A stretch of 64,000 nt of DNA from Streptomyces sp. NBC_00554 (lineage in GTDB: Bacteria > Actinomycetota > Actinomycetes > Streptomycetales > Streptomycetaceae). Position numbers and translations under genes: made by a program. This document shows, one piece after another, positions 27,113-38,464 of the stretch (the first letter of the stretch is position 1; each line of letters opens with the position of its first letter). The notes beneath the pieces were generated by a model that was given only the letters and a program-made list of their open reading frames with translations, was not told the origin of the DNA and ran no database searches. Where the stretch lies: assembly GCF_041431135.1 (NCBI RefSeq), contig NZ_CP107799.1, positions 1,054,001-1,118,000 of the forward strand. The letters are read 5' to 3'.

Positions 27113-27829
27113 TCAATGCTCTGGCGGTCGGGTGAAGCAGCAGTCGCCGCAGAGTCCCCCTCCGGGGAGTCGGTAGTAGAGGCAGCAGCTGCGGCGCCGG
27201 AGTGTGGTGGGGTCGAGGGTGTTGGAGAGGTCGGGGTGGGCGAAGAGGTCGGCGGCGAGCGTACGGGCCCGGTCACCCACCTCCGTACGGCCGTTGGCCC
27301 GGGCCCAGCGGTCGAGTTGGCGCACGGCTCCTGCCAGGGCCGATCCGGCGTTGCCCCACAGCAGACCTGCGGAGATGCGGTACCGGGAGCGCAGGACCGC
27401 CGCCAGGGGGTCGAGATGACCGGCTCGTACGACCTCGCCGATCGCCGTGGCGGGCAGCGGGCGCACCTCGGACAGCCACAGGTCGTCCGGAGCGCTGCCG
27501 TCCGGATCCCAGTGCAGCAGCCGTGGGTCGAGGTCGGGCAGCCGCCCGTACAGCGCGGCGGCGCCCAGCGCGACCGACCACAGCCGGGCGGCGAGGGCCT
27601 GGTGCGCCACGGACACGGCGATCCGCGGCTCGGGCGCGCGGATACTCTGCGTAACTTTGCGAATGCGGAAAGTTATCGGATCCGCGTAAACCTCTTTGTG
27701 GGTGTCGAATCGTGATGCCGTATAGGCCTGCGCGAGCGTGGGCAGGGGGCCTCGCGGCGGTACGCCGGTGCGTAGTACGAAGAAGCCGCCGAGCGGGCCG
27801 AGCGCCGCGAGTTGGGGGTCGAGGTCCAC
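27113..27829 (-). CDS. FhuF-like (2Fe-2S) siderophore-iron reductase-type protein
   Basis: The 238-residue protein ends with a Cys cluster, RRSCCLYYRLPGGGLCGDCC, the C-C-x10-C-x2-C pattern that binds the 2Fe-2S centre in FhuF-type ferric-siderophore reductases. The preceding helical domain (WSVALGAAALYGRLPDLDP, LLWGNAGSALAGAVRQL) also fits the family. It would release iron from imported ferric siderophore in the cytoplasm. The start is uncertain. GTG 27829 gives a normal-length protein but has no strong ribosome site, and the frame remains open upstream. It is divergent from the DMT transporter; no siderophore genes are adjacent. Confidence 0.78.
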   Translation of the reverse strand: MDLDPQLAALGPLGGFFVLRTGVPPRGPLPTLAQAYTASRFDTHKEVYADPITFRIRKVTQSIRAPEPRIAVSVAHQALAARLWSVALGAAALYGRLPDLDPRLLHWDPDGSAPDDLWLSEVRPLPATAIGEVVRAGHLDPLAAVLRSRYRISAGLLWGNAGSALAGAVRQLDRWARANGRTEVGDRARTLAADLFAHPDLSNTLDPTTLRRRSCCLYYRLPGGGLCGDCCFTRPPEH

Positions 27830-28057
27830 GAAGAGCAGTAGTACCAAGGCCCCTAGGGGATACCACCAGCGGGTCCGGGTCCCGTGTCGCCCACCTTGGG
27901 TATGACAGAGGGCGATTCGTACTCCATCGGCAGTAGGACCCAATGCCTGCTCAGGTACGACGACGCGAACAGTTTTGCGGGGCATCGTAGTCACCATGGA
28001 AGCCGACCGTTCGTCGCGACGGGCCCAGCGCCCCCGCCGTACGCAGAGGAGGGACTC

Positions 28058-30467
<2,410 letters not shown>

Positions 30468-30712
30468 TCAACATGCTCAGGAGCGGCAAAAGTAAGCGCT
30501 GCGAACAGGCCATGACAAGAGGGCAATCAGCCGACCCATCACCTCAAGTGACCAGGAATCCACCGCGCTTGCACGGCCAATGAGGCGAGTGGGGCCTCTG
30601 CTGCGTACACAACACTGCCAAGCCGGGGTGCGCCGACGCCGGATCATGGAGTGGCGTAATACTGGCAGGCAGGACGGCATTGATGATTACAGCAGCTATG
30701 GGAGCCAACCGT

Positions 30713-32152
30713 ATGAGCACTTCAGCCCAGATCGGCGTCACGGGTCTCGCGGTCATGGGGCGCAATCTCGCCCGCAACTTCGCGCGCAACGGCTATACCG
30801 TCGCGCTGCACAACCGCACCGTGGCAAAGACGAACGCGCTGGTGGAGGAGTTCGGTCACGAGGGCGAGTTCGTGGCGGCCGAGACCGCGAAGGAGTTCGT
30901 GGCGGCGCTGGAGCGGCCGCGGCGCCTGGTGATCATGGTGAAGGCGGGCGAGCCGACCGACGCGGTGATCCAGGAGTTCGCCCCGCTCCTGGAGCCCGGC
31001 GACATGATCGTCGACGGCGGCAACGCGCACTTCGCGGACACCCGGCGCCGGGAGCGTGAACTGCGCGAGCTGGGCCTCCACTTCGTCGGCACCGGAGTCT
31101 CCGGCGGTGAGGAGGGCGCGCTGCTCGGCCCGAGCATCATGCCGGGCGGCTCGGTCGAGTCGTACGCCTCCCTCGGTCCGATGCTCGAGAAGATCTCCGC
31201 GAAGGCGGCCGACGGGTCCCCGTGCGTGACGCATGTCGGTCCCGACGGTGCCGGGCACTTCGTGAAGATGGTGCACAACGGCATCGAGTACGCGGACATG
31301 CAGCTGATCGGCGAGGCGTACCAACTGCTGCGTGACGTGGCCGGCTACTCCCCCGCGCAGATCGCGGACATCTTCCGCACCTGGAACACGGGACGGCTCG
31401 ACTCCTACCTGATCGAGATCACCGCCGAGGTCCTGTCGCACGTGGACGCGGCGACGGGCAAGCCGTTCGTCGACGTGGTGGTGGACCAGGCGGAGCAGAA
31501 GGGCACGGGCCGCTGGACCGTGCAGATCGCGCTGGACCTGGGCGTTCCGGTGTCCGGCATCGCGGAGGCGGTCTTCGCCCGCTCGATCTCGGGCCACGCG
31601 GCGCTGCGCGAGGCCTCGCGGGGTCTCGCCGGGCCCAAGGCGACGGCGCTCGGCGAGTCCGAGGCCGCGGCCTTCGCGGACCGGGTGGAGCAGGCGCTGT
31701 ACGCGTCGAAGATCGTGTCGTACACGCAGGGCTTCCACGAGATCATCGCGGGCAGCGACGAGTACGACTGGAACATCGACCTCGGCTCCGTCGCCTCCAT
31801 CTGGCGAGGCGGCTGCATCATCCGGGCGGCCTTCCTGGACCGTATCCGCGCCGCGTACGACACCCGGCCCGACCTGCCGAGCCTGCTGTCCGACGAGACG
31901 TTCGCGCAGGAGATCGCCGCCGCGCAGGACGACTGGCGCGAGGTGCTGGTCGCCGCGACCCGTCAGGGCGTCCCCACGCCCGGTTTCGGCGCGGCCCTCG
32001 CCTACTACGACGCCCTGCGCGCCGAGCGCCTGCCCGCAGCCCTCACACAGGGCCAGCGTGACTTCTTCGGTGCGCACACCTACCGGCGGACCGACCGGGA
32101 GGGCTCGTTCCACACGCTGTGGGGCGGGGACCGGTCCGAGGTGGCTGGCTGA
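30713..32152 (+). CDS. gnd: 6-phosphogluconate dehydrogenase, decarboxylating
   Basis: The 479-residue enzyme converts 6-phosphogluconate to ribulose-5-phosphate, CO2 and NADPH in the pentose phosphate pathway. The Rossmann opening is GVTGLAVMGRNLARN. The NADP-site Arg-Thr is in NRTVAKT, and the substrate/catalytic signature is GVSGGEEGALLGPSIMPGG. HFVKMVHNGIEYADMQLIGEAY contains the catalytic Lys and Asn. The length fits the long homodimeric class. ATG 30713 has GGAG eight bases upstream; the upstream ATGs at 30680 and 30698 lack support. It is followed by a strong terminator. Confidence 0.96.
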   Translation: MSTSAQIGVTGLAVMGRNLARNFARNGYTVALHNRTVAKTNALVEEFGHEGEFVAAETAKEFVAALERPRRLVIMVKAGEPTDAVIQEFAPLLEPGDMIVDGGNAHFADTRRRERELRELGLHFVGTGVSGGEEGALLGPSIMPGGSVESYASLGPMLEKISAKAADGSPCVTHVGPDGAGHFVKMVHNGIEYADMQLIGEAYQLLRDVAGYSPAQIADIFRTWNTGRLDSYLIEITAEVLSHVDAATGKPFVDVVVDQAEQKGTGRWTVQIALDLGVPVSGIAEAVFARSISGHAALREASRGLAGPKATALGESEAAAFADRVEQALYASKIVSYTQGFHEIIAGSDEYDWNIDLGSVASIWRGGCIIRAAFLDRIRAAYDTRPDLPSLLSDETFAQEIAAAQDDWREVLVAATRQGVPTPGFGAALAYYDALRAERLPAALTQGQRDFFGAHTYRRTDREGSFHTLWGGDRSEVAG

Positions 32153-32169
32153 GCGGGATCGCGTACGAC

Positions 32170-32203
32170 GGTGGCCCGGTGCGGAACCCCGCACCGGGCC
32201 ACC
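32170..32203 (+). terminator. Intrinsic terminator after gnd
   Basis: GGTGGCCCGGTGCGG at 32170-32184 pairs perfectly over 15 bp with 32189-32203 across a 4-nt loop, and GGTCTTT follows. It lies 17 bp after the gnd stop and 25 bp before the stop of the convergent Pro-rich gene. Confidence 0.85.
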
Positions 32204-32228
32204 GGTCTTTCGGGCTACGGCCCGTGCT

Positions 32229-32438
32229 CTAGGCCAGCGGTCCAGGCTGGGGTTCCGGCTCCGGCACCGGGTCCGGGCCCGGCGGCTGCGGGATCGGGGA
32301 CGGCGACGGGTAGGGCTCCGGTGACGGAGACGGGCGCGGGCCCGGCTTCGGCACCGGATCCGGGAAGGGCTGCGGGCGGTCGGGGCCCGGGCCCGGAGTG
32401 GGGCCCGGCTTCACGGGGTCGGGAAACGGGTGCGTCAT
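32229..32438 (-). CDS. Small proline-rich hypothetical protein
   Basis: The 69-residue product begins MTHPFPDPVKPGPTPG and is built almost entirely from Pro-x repeats with Pro, Gly, Asp, Glu and Ser. It has no membrane segment or signal peptide. The ATG at 32438 follows TGGAGGACACC, a good ribosome site. It should be extended polyproline-like. No function was recognised. The downstream gene in transcription is the convergent gnd. Confidence 0.6.
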   Translation of the reverse strand: MTHPFPDPVKPGPTPGPGPDRPQPFPDPVPKPGPRPSPSPEPYPSPSPIPQPPGPDPVPEPEPQPGPLA

Positions 32439-32586
32439 GGTGTCCTCCAGCCAGTCGGTACGTCGGCCCTGGACTTTTCCCACGCGTACCCGGCCCCCGC
32501 GCACCCACTCACCCCGTCGCGCGAGGGATGGCGACCAGGTGGAGCAGAGCGAGCCGACCGGCCCGGGCATCGGGGACACCCGGAGG

Positions 32587-32931
32587 TCAGAAGCGTCCCG
32601 GGTGCGCCTCGAGCCAGTCCATCGCCGCCGTCAGCAGCTCCGGGTCGGCCGCCGGAGCCTCTTCGGGGTGGCGTGCCGCCCACTTCACGACGTACGGGCA
32701 GAGCGGCGCGACGACAGTGCCCTCGCGCGCGGCGATGGCGTACAGCTCGCGGGCGAGGGAGCCCGCGATGCCCTGGCCCTCGTGCTCGGGTTCCACGATG
32801 GTGTGCACCGGGACGAGTGCGCGCCCGGGGGCTTCCAGGACGAAGTACTCGATGTGGCCGACCACTTCGTCCACGGCGAACGCTTCCAGGCGGCCGCCCG
32901 CCCGGTCGTCGCGGATCTCGATGTCGCTCAT
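32587..32931 (-). CDS. GNAT-like acetyltransferase of the short YjdJ/NATD1 type
   Basis: The 114-residue protein has the compact acyl-CoA-binding fold seen in YjdJ/NATD1-type GNATs. VEPEHEGQGIAGSLARELYAIAAREG (about 48-73) is the CoA-binding loop and helix, and PLCPYVVKWAARHPE is the conserved C-terminal segment. The ATG at 32931 is preferred; GTG codons nine and six bases upstream are possible. It lies 32 bp after panD in the same direction and may be cotranscribed. The acceptor is unknown. Confidence 0.82.
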   Translation of the reverse strand: MSDIEIRDDRAGGRLEAFAVDEVVGHIEYFVLEAPGRALVPVHTIVEPEHEGQGIAGSLARELYAIAAREGTVVAPLCPYVVKWAARHPEEAPAADPELLTAAMDWLEAHPGRF

Positions 32932-32963
32932 GGGCACCACTTCCTCGATTGCCTCTGGTGAGG

Positions 32964-33383
32964 TCAGGCCACCACGGCCTGCGGGCTGCGCTCCTGGTCC
33001 GAGTCCGGCACCGGCTCGGACGGGTCGGCGCCCAGGGCCACGATCCGGTTGTCGCGGTCCACGTGCACGACCCGCGGCCGCAGTTCCCGCGCCTCGGCGT
33101 CCGAGACCTGAGCGTAACTGATGATGATCACCAGATCACCGGGGTGTACGAGATGGGCCGCCGCTCCGTTGATACCGATGACTCCCGAGCCGCGTTCACC
33201 CTCGATGACGTACGTCTCCAGGCGTGCGCCGTTGGTGACGTCGACGATGTGGACGAGCTCGCCGGGCAGCAGATCGGCCGCGTCCAGCAGGTCGGCGTCG
33301 ATGGTGACGGACCCGACGTAGTGCAGGTCGGCCTGGGTCACGGTGGCTCGGTGGATCTTGGACTTGAACATGGTACGAAGCAT
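32964..33383 (-). CDS. panD: Aspartate 1-decarboxylase proenzyme
   Basis: The 139-residue protein makes beta-alanine from aspartate for pantothenate and CoA synthesis. It is a pyruvoyl enzyme made by self-cleavage at Gly24-Ser25 in HYVGSVTID. Lys9 in [11 protein letters not shown] and ATV-Q-A residues of the active site are present. [19 protein letters not shown] is the standard core. The C-terminal 20 residues are an acidic, dispensable-looking extension. ATG 33383 is the family-standard start ([13 protein letters not shown]). The other pantothenate genes are not in the window. Confidence 0.95.
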   Translation of the reverse strand: MLRTMFKSKIHRATVTQADLHYVGSVTIDADLLDAADLLPGELVHIVDVTNGARLETYVIEGERGSGVIGINGAAAHLVHPGDLVIIISYAQVSDAEARELRPRVVHVDRDNRIVALGADPSEPVPDSDQERSPQAVVA

Positions 33384-33509
33384 GAAGGCACTCCCGGATC
33401 AAGGCTCCCTGCCTGCGTTGTTGCAGGTCAAGGGCCGTCCCATACCCTACAACCAGTCGCGGCGGAACAGGGCTCGTTCGCAGGCGCCGCCCGCGCACCC
33501 GGGAAGTCG

Positions 33510-34337
33510 TCACGCGGCCCTCCTCGGACTGTGGGCGTCGGTCAGCACCTGGTGGCGCAGACGTGCACAGGTACGGGTGATCAGTCGGGAGACGTACATC
33601 TGCGAGATACCGAGCTGGAGGCCGATGCGGGCCTGTGTCATCTCGCCGAAGAACCTCATGTACAGGATCTGGCGTTCGCGTTCGGGCAGTGCTCTCAGCA
33701 GGGGGCGCAGGACCTCGCGGTCGAGCACCCGGTCGAAGCCCGGCTCCATGGCGCCGAGGGTGTCGGTCAGTGGACGGCCGTTCTCGAAGGTGCCGGGCAC
33801 GGTGTCCACGGACAGAGCGGTGAAGCTCTCCAGCGCGCCCTGGCCCAGTCGTACCTCGGCCTCGGTCAGGCCGGTGTGCGCGGCGATCTCGGGGACGGAG
33901 GGTGCACGGCCGCCCGGCGAAGAGCTGAGCTCATGGCCGGCGGCGCGGACCCGGCCGCGCAGTTCCTGTACCCGTCGCGGCACATGCACGCCCCAGAGGT
34001 CGTCCCGGAAGTGCCGTTTCACCTCGCCGAGGATCGTCGGTATGGCGAAGCTCGGGAAAGCCGTGCCGAGACCGGGGTCGAAGCGGGACACCGCTTTGAC
34101 CAGACCCAGTTGGGCGACCTGGTTGAGGTCTTCGAAGGTCTCGCCGCGGTGATGGAAGCGCCGGGCGAGCCGGGCGGCCATCGGCATCCAGGCGCACACC
34201 ACCTCCTGCCGCAGCGCGGATCTCTCCTGACCGTCCGGCAGAGCGGCGATACGGCTGAACGCTGCGGCGGTGTCCGGCGCGTCGTCGTAGTCGTGGGGGC
34301 GTGTGCTGCGTGGGCTCTGCGTGCGTACGTCCGGCAT
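33510..34337 (-). CDS. RNA polymerase sigma factor, SigB/SigF/SigG family
   Basis: The 275-residue alternative sigma factor shows region 2 (FEDLNQVAQLGLVKAVSRFDP, then FPSFAIPTILGEVKRHFRDD near 95-130). Region 3 is around HVPRRVQELRGRV. The region 4 helix-turn-helix is RQILYMRFFGEMTQARIGLQLGISQMYVSRL, near 215-250. Streptomycetes carry several such factors for osmotic, oxidative and developmental stress, controlled by anti-sigma and STAS partners. No partner gene is adjacent; a STAS protein lies 12 kb away. The many small stress-type genes to its right make a general-stress role plausible. Confidence 0.92.
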   Translation of the reverse strand: MPDVRTQSPRSTRPHDYDDAPDTAAAFSRIAALPDGQERSALRQEVVCAWMPMAARLARRFHHRGETFEDLNQVAQLGLVKAVSRFDPGLGTAFPSFAIPTILGEVKRHFRDDLWGVHVPRRVQELRGRVRAAGHELSSSPGGRAPSVPEIAAHTGLTEAEVRLGQGALESFTALSVDTVPGTFENGRPLTDTLGAMEPGFDRVLDREVLRPLLRALPERERQILYMRFFGEMTQARIGLQLGISQMYVSRLITRTCARLRHQVLTDAHSPRRAA

Positions 34338-34620
34338 GAGCGCGTGTCTCCCCGATCGGTGGCATCACTCACCGTGGGAGCCGGCAGACCGCAGCGCACA
34401 GGGGAGCAGCGGAAGCTGCTCGCACGGGCGTGCCTCCGGTCCGAAGCACAGCGGACGGCTTCCCGGACGGCCCGCGTTCAAACAGGGAGGCCTGCCCAGC
34501 GCCGAGTGCCTGCGCTGCCCTCTTCGTACGACTGATCGGCGCCGTCCTGGGAACCCAGCGGACAGCGGCACAGCCACCGGGATCACGTGTGGTTCGCCGT
34601 CCATCGGCAGGAGTAGACAG

Positions 34621-34848
34621 ATGCTGGCATTCGTGGCGGCCGCGCTCTTCATCATCGCCTTCCTCATCCGCGTGACCGGGACATCGACCGAGGCGATCTT
34701 CAGCCCGACGAGTCTCATGCTCGTCGGACTCGCCTTCCTGGCCGTGCACTTGGCCGGCGTGGGGTCGGGCTGGTCCGGTCGGCGAAGCTCCACCCGCGCA
34801 AGCTCCACCCGCGGAAGTTCCACCCGGAGAACCAGAAGTCGACGCTGA
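34621..34848 (+). CDS. Small membrane protein with basic Ser/Arg/Thr tail
   Basis: The 75-residue product has two hydrophobic segments (LAFVAAALFIIAFLI and LMLVGLAFLAVHLAGV). A tail of repeated SSTR units ends in TRSRR, so both ends probably face the cytoplasm. It starts at ATG 34621 with AGGAG seven bases before. The tail is encoded by short direct repeats (AGCTCCACCCGC-like) at 34788-34830. No family function was recognised. It is divergent from the sigma factor gene with a 283-bp gap in which no further gene was seen. Confidence 0.7.
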   Translation: MLAFVAAALFIIAFLIRVTGTSTEAIFSPTSLMLVGLAFLAVHLAGVGSGWSGRRSSTRASSTRGSSTRRTRSRR

Positions 34849-35179
34849 GCAGAGCGCCCAAGTGCCGTTCGGGGCACCGGACATCCGCGCGCCACCGTGT
34901 TTTGGCACCGTCCACCCCCTGAGACAGGCGGCTTGAGGACCGCCCCCGCACCGGGCGACGACTATGCTGCGGTGCGGGCGTCCCAGACCCTGGCGGCTTT
35001 GTCAATGCTCGACACAGTGCACCACAGCGTCGGCTGCCGAACGGTCTTCAGAACCGAGGCGTCATGCCCCTACCGCAGCTCACCGTTCACCGCCATGACC
35101 GAAGGAACCGGGCCCCGATCACCATGGCCGGTGAGATCGACCTGGAACTGCCGGACGGCTTCCGTGCGGACTGGGCTCG
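34849..35179. other. 331-bp intergenic region with no recognised gene
   Basis: This region lies between a small membrane protein gene and the first GAF-ANTAR gene. Short frames through it lack ribosome sites. No strong hairpin was recognised. It presumably carries the promoter of the GAF-ANTAR genes. Confidence 0.45.
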
Positions 35180-35950
35180 GTGGCCCGGGTGAGGCCCGAC
35201 AGTCGTTCGACCCGTATCCAGTCGCTGGTCGCCGAGCAGGCGGCCCTGCGTGGTGCCCGGGTCGGCGTGGTGGACGTGTGCACCGCGGCCGTGGCAGCGC
35301 TGCCGGTCGGCGGGGCCGGGCTGTCGGCGATGTCCAGGACCGCGGCGAGCCATCCGTTGTGCAGCACCGACGACATCAGCGAGCAACTGGAGGAGCTGCA
35401 GCTCACGCTGGGCGAAGGGCCCTGCGTGGACGCCTTCACCCACGGCTCGGCCGTCCTGACGCCCGATCTGCTCACCGGTGAACTACAGGATCGCTGGACC
35501 GTGTTCGCCGACGCGGCCCTGGAAGCGGGCGCACGCGCCGTCTTCGCCCTCCCCCTGCAGATCGGGGCGATCAGCCCGGGAGTTCTCGACCTGTACGCCA
35601 ATGTGCCGACCGTGCTGGGCGCGGAGGAACTGGCCGACGCGATGGCCTTCGCCGATCTCGCGACGCTGCTCCTGCTCGACGCGCGGATCGACGAGACGGG
35701 TACAGCGGCCGACGGAGCACTGGCGGACCGCGGCTTTGAGGACCTGGGCGGACACCGGGCGGAGATCGACCAGGCCACCGGCATGCTCACCGCCCAGCTG
35801 GACGTCGGCATCGACGAGGCCTTCGTCCGGCTCCGCGCCTACGCCTACATGCAGGGCCGCCGGCTTGTCGACGTGGCCACCGACGTGGTGGCCCGTCGGC
35901 TCCACTTCTCCCCGGACGCGAAACCCCAACAGACCGACGAGGAACCCTGA
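35180..35950 (+). CDS. GAF-ANTAR domain transcription antitermination regulator
   Basis: The 256-residue protein has a GAF-like sensor domain (about 30-170; QLTLGEGPCVDAFTHGSAVLTPDL) and a C-terminal ANTAR RNA-binding domain. The ANTAR domain (about 190-245) reads IDQATGMLTAQLDVGIDEAF then LRAYAYMQGRRLVDVATDVV. ANTAR proteins bind paired hairpins in nascent RNA and prevent termination; the GAF domain would sense a ligand or redox state. GTG 35180 is used; GTG 35189 is equally possible, and neither has a strong ribosome site. It lies 77 bp before a second protein of the same architecture. Confidence 0.85.
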   Translation: MARVRPDSRSTRIQSLVAEQAALRGARVGVVDVCTAAVAALPVGGAGLSAMSRTAASHPLCSTDDISEQLEELQLTLGEGPCVDAFTHGSAVLTPDLLTGELQDRWTVFADAALEAGARAVFALPLQIGAISPGVLDLYANVPTVLGAEELADAMAFADLATLLLLDARIDETGTAADGALADRGFEDLGGHRAEIDQATGMLTAQLDVGIDEAFVRLRAYAYMQGRRLVDVATDVVARRLHFSPDAKPQQTDEEP

Positions 35951-36027
35951 TCCATGGGTGCCATCCGATGAACGTGCCGTGCCTCCCGCCCCTCCCGGCG
36001 GGACCAGTCCCAATCGAGGGTGTCACC

Positions 36028-36744
36028 ATGAATCAGCAGCTCCTGGCCAAGACATTCGTCGAGCTGGCCGACAACCTGGTCGCCGACTTCGACCTCATCG
36101 ACTTCCTGCGCCTGCTCACCGACCGCTGCGTGGGCATGCTCGGCGCGAGCGCCGCCGGTGTGCTGCTCGCCGACCGCAACGGCGAACTCCGCGTCATGGC
36201 CGCCTCCGACGAACAGGTACGCCTCCTTGAGCTCTTCCAGCTCCAGAACGACGAGGGCCCCTGCCTCGAATGCTTCCGCACCGGCACGCCGGTGGTCGTC
36301 CCCGACCTGACCCGGGAGGTCGACCGCTGGCCGCGCTTCGTCACGGCGGCCCACCGCAGCGGGTTCGGGGCGGTCCAGGCCCTGCCCATGCGGCTGCGGG
36401 ACGAGGTCGTCGGCGCCCTGAACCTCTTCCACGCCGCCCCGGGCCCCTTCGACCCGGCGGGCACGCTCATCGCCCAGGCCCTGGCGGACGTCGCCACCAT
36501 CAGCCTGTTACAGCAACGCTCAAGCCATCGCAGCACGGTCCTCAACGAACAGCTGCAGACCGCGCTGAACAGCCGCGTGCTGATCGAACAGGCCAAGGGA
36601 AAGCTGGCCGAACGCCAGAACATCGACATGGAGCAGGCCTTCACCGCACTGCGCGGCTACGCCCGCGCCCACAACCGACGCCTGTCCGACGTGGCCCGCG
36701 CCTTCATCGACGACTCCGAAGCCTTCCCCGGCCTGGTGCGCTGA
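36028..36744 (+). CDS. GAF-ANTAR domain transcription antitermination regulator
   Basis: The 238-residue protein has a well-formed GAF domain (residues 10-165; GASAAGVLLADRNGELRVMAAS, NDEGPCLECFRTGTPVVVPDL). An ANTAR helix bundle follows (about 180-235; NSRVLIEQAKGKLAERQNID, RGYARAHNRRLSDVARAFI). It starts at ATG 36028 after GAGGGTGTCACC. It shares architecture but only moderate sequence with the preceding gene, which suggests an old duplication and possible cotranscription. Its stop abuts the stop of the next, convergent gene with no spacer. Confidence 0.92.
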   Translation: MNQQLLAKTFVELADNLVADFDLIDFLRLLTDRCVGMLGASAAGVLLADRNGELRVMAASDEQVRLLELFQLQNDEGPCLECFRTGTPVVVPDLTREVDRWPRFVTAAHRSGFGAVQALPMRLRDEVVGALNLFHAAPGPFDPAGTLIAQALADVATISLLQQRSSHRSTVLNEQLQTALNSRVLIEQAKGKLAERQNIDMEQAFTALRGYARAHNRRLSDVARAFIDDSEAFPGLVR

Positions 36745-37032
36745 CTAGGACCGGCCGACCCGGCCGGCTGCGGCGTGACCGATCAGCAGGTAGACGAGAG
36801 CAGGCAGACCGTAATTGACCACGGTTCGCCAGTTGTCCGACTCGATGGTGAACAGGTTGCGCGACCAGCCCGAGAGCCAGTTCGCCGCGTCGTGGATCCA
36901 GGAGACCGTACCGTTTGTGGTGTTGGCGTCGAACAGGTAGAAGGCGATCCACAGGATCAGGATCAGCGCGGTGATGTCCGCGATGATGAGGATGGCCCTC
37001 CCCGCGAGGCTTCCGCCGTAGCGTCTGGACAT
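36745..37032 (-). CDS. Small two-helix membrane protein
   Basis: The 95-residue product has helix one at ILIIADITALILILWIAFYLF and helix two at VVNYGLPALVYLLIGHAAAG. A soluble loop containing WIHDAANWLSGWSRNLFTIE separates them. The ATG at 37032 gives the usual MSRRYGGS start; the frame is open to an ATG at 37092. No function was recognised. Its position among stress-type genes suggests an envelope-stress role, but that is only context. Confidence 0.65.
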   Translation of the reverse strand: MSRRYGGSLAGRAILIIADITALILILWIAFYLFDANTTNGTVSWIHDAANWLSGWSRNLFTIESDNWRTVVNYGLPALVYLLIGHAAAGRVGRS

Positions 37033-37140
37033 GTCCAACGAGTGACCCTCGCCGAAGAGTTGAAACCTCGCCGACCCGACAGCTCCTGGCATGCTCGACC
37101 CGGTTTCGCCCCCGGTACTGCTCCGCGCAGTTGCCCGGCG

Positions 37141-37989
37141 TCAGATCCGTCGTCGCCGGGTCCGCTCTTTCAGAACCTGTGCCACGCGGGGGAGTTCCTC
37201 GTACAGCAGGCGGCCCACCAGCGCTCCGCCGAAGACGACGACGCCCACTCCGACCAGCCAGGACTGGATGACCAGGACGGTTCCGAAGGGGCCGTAGGTG
37301 ACCGCGCTGGATGCGATCAGCGGTGAGAAGACGAGACGGGAGAAGACCCGAAGCCCGAGCAGCCCGAGCACCGTTGCCACTGCGCCGGGCAGCAGAGCGC
37401 TCCAGGCGATCCGCCTGCCGAGCAGCATCCGCTGCGACCACCAGAAGAACAGGACGGCGCTCAGCGTCGCGCCCAGCGCGCCTGCCGGGGAATGGCGCCA
37501 CAGCGTGGTGGTGGCGGTCAGGTAGAGGGACCCGACGAGCACGCCGAGCCACAGCACCTGTCGCCATCTTGCGTACCAGCGGGCCGGGGGCAGCTCCCAG
37601 ACCTTCTCGTAGCCGGTCTGCACCGCGGCACCGAAGGTCAGACCGAAGACGGCGAGGGCGGCGAGGCCGAAGGCGGTCGTGGTCTGCAGCACCTGGCCGG
37701 GCCGGGAGAACAACCGCGCGATCTCGTCCTTGGCGGCCCCCGACACACCGAGTCCATCCCCCAGCCACTCCGCGAATCCCCGCCCCTGCGCCGGATCAGC
37801 CGCGGAGACAACGATCAGCAGGGGGACCAGCGTGAGGAATCCGAGCGCCGCGAAGCCCAGCGACCTCGGCCCCAGTTCGATCTCTCTGCTCCGCCGCCAT
37901 CCGCGCTCGGCGGGCGAATCACGGATCGCTCGGCCCAGCCGTCCCGATACAGACGATCGGTCCGCGGCACCGGAAGGCTTCTTCGGCAT
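37141..37989 (-). CDS. YihY/BrkB-family membrane protein
   Basis: The 282-residue protein has about six membrane helices in the YihY (formerly ribonuclease BN-like) arrangement. Examples are LGFAALGFLTLVPLLIVVSA, LAALAVFGLTFGAAVQTGYEKVW and SAVTYGPFGTVLVIQSWLVGVG. Hydrophilic basic ends face the cytoplasm. The family's role is not settled; proposals include transport or envelope integrity, and nuclease activity has been discounted. ATG 37989 gives the normal length. It lies 60 bp from the ANTAR gene upstream but is transcribed the same way. Confidence 0.82.
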   Translation of the reverse strand: MPKKPSGAADRSSVSGRLGRAIRDSPAERGWRRSREIELGPRSLGFAALGFLTLVPLLIVVSAADPAQGRGFAEWLGDGLGVSGAAKDEIARLFSRPGQVLQTTTAFGLAALAVFGLTFGAAVQTGYEKVWELPPARWYARWRQVLWLGVLVGSLYLTATTTLWRHSPAGALGATLSAVLFFWWSQRMLLGRRIAWSALLPGAVATVLGLLGLRVFSRLVFSPLIASSAVTYGPFGTVLVIQSWLVGVGVVVFGGALVGRLLYEELPRVAQVLKERTRRRRI

Positions 37990-38049
37990 GCAGGTCGACT
38001 ATCACATGTGGCGACGTCACCCAAGCCGTTCGGGACAGCGGGCGAATCG

Positions 38050-38409
38050 TCACCGCCGCTCCAGCGTGTGAAGGCGCCGCAGCGCGCGACTCCACTCGCG
38101 CCGTATCGGCTCGGGGAGTTCCTGGTCCTTCGTGGTGGCGACCAGGGCCGCAGCCACGTCCCTGAGTTTCACATTGCAGTGCTGCGAAACGTCCACCAGC
38201 AGGTCCCAGGCCTTGTCGCTGGTGCACGGTGCCAAAGCCATCACCATGCCGCGCGCCTGGTCGATCACCGCACGGCTGGCCAGCGCCCGGCCCAACTGCT
38301 CATTCATGGCACGTAGTTCGAGAACCTCGACAGCCAACGCCGCGTCCCCCGCGCAAGTCGCAGCCGTCAGCAACAGCTGTTCTTCGGAGATCGCGGTCAC
38401 CTGGTTCAT
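38050..38409 (-). CDS. ANTAR-domain protein
   Basis: The 119-residue protein is mainly an ANTAR RNA-binding bundle: ALASRAVIDQARGMVMALAP near 42-61, then the long helix with LLVDVSQHCNVKLRDVAAALVA. It lacks a sensor domain, so it would act as a free antiterminator or need a partner. The start is ATG 38409. It resembles the gene at 38818-39225, and the pair flank a PRC-barrel gene, suggesting local duplication. Confidence 0.85.
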   Translation of the reverse strand: MNQVTAISEEQLLLTAATCAGDAALAVEVLELRAMNEQLGRALASRAVIDQARGMVMALAPCTSDKAWDLLVDVSQHCNVKLRDVAAALVATTKDQELPEPIRREWSRALRRLHTLERR

Positions 38410-38464
38410 GGTGCGTACCTCACAAGTCTGTCCTCACGAAGGCAGTCGCCGGGTCGATTGGCGG

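Noticed and set aside
34338..34620. SigB-type promoter upstream of the small membrane protein and other stress genes
   Set aside because: No convincing GTTT and GGGTAT pair at proper spacing could be found by eye here or before the CsbD gene.
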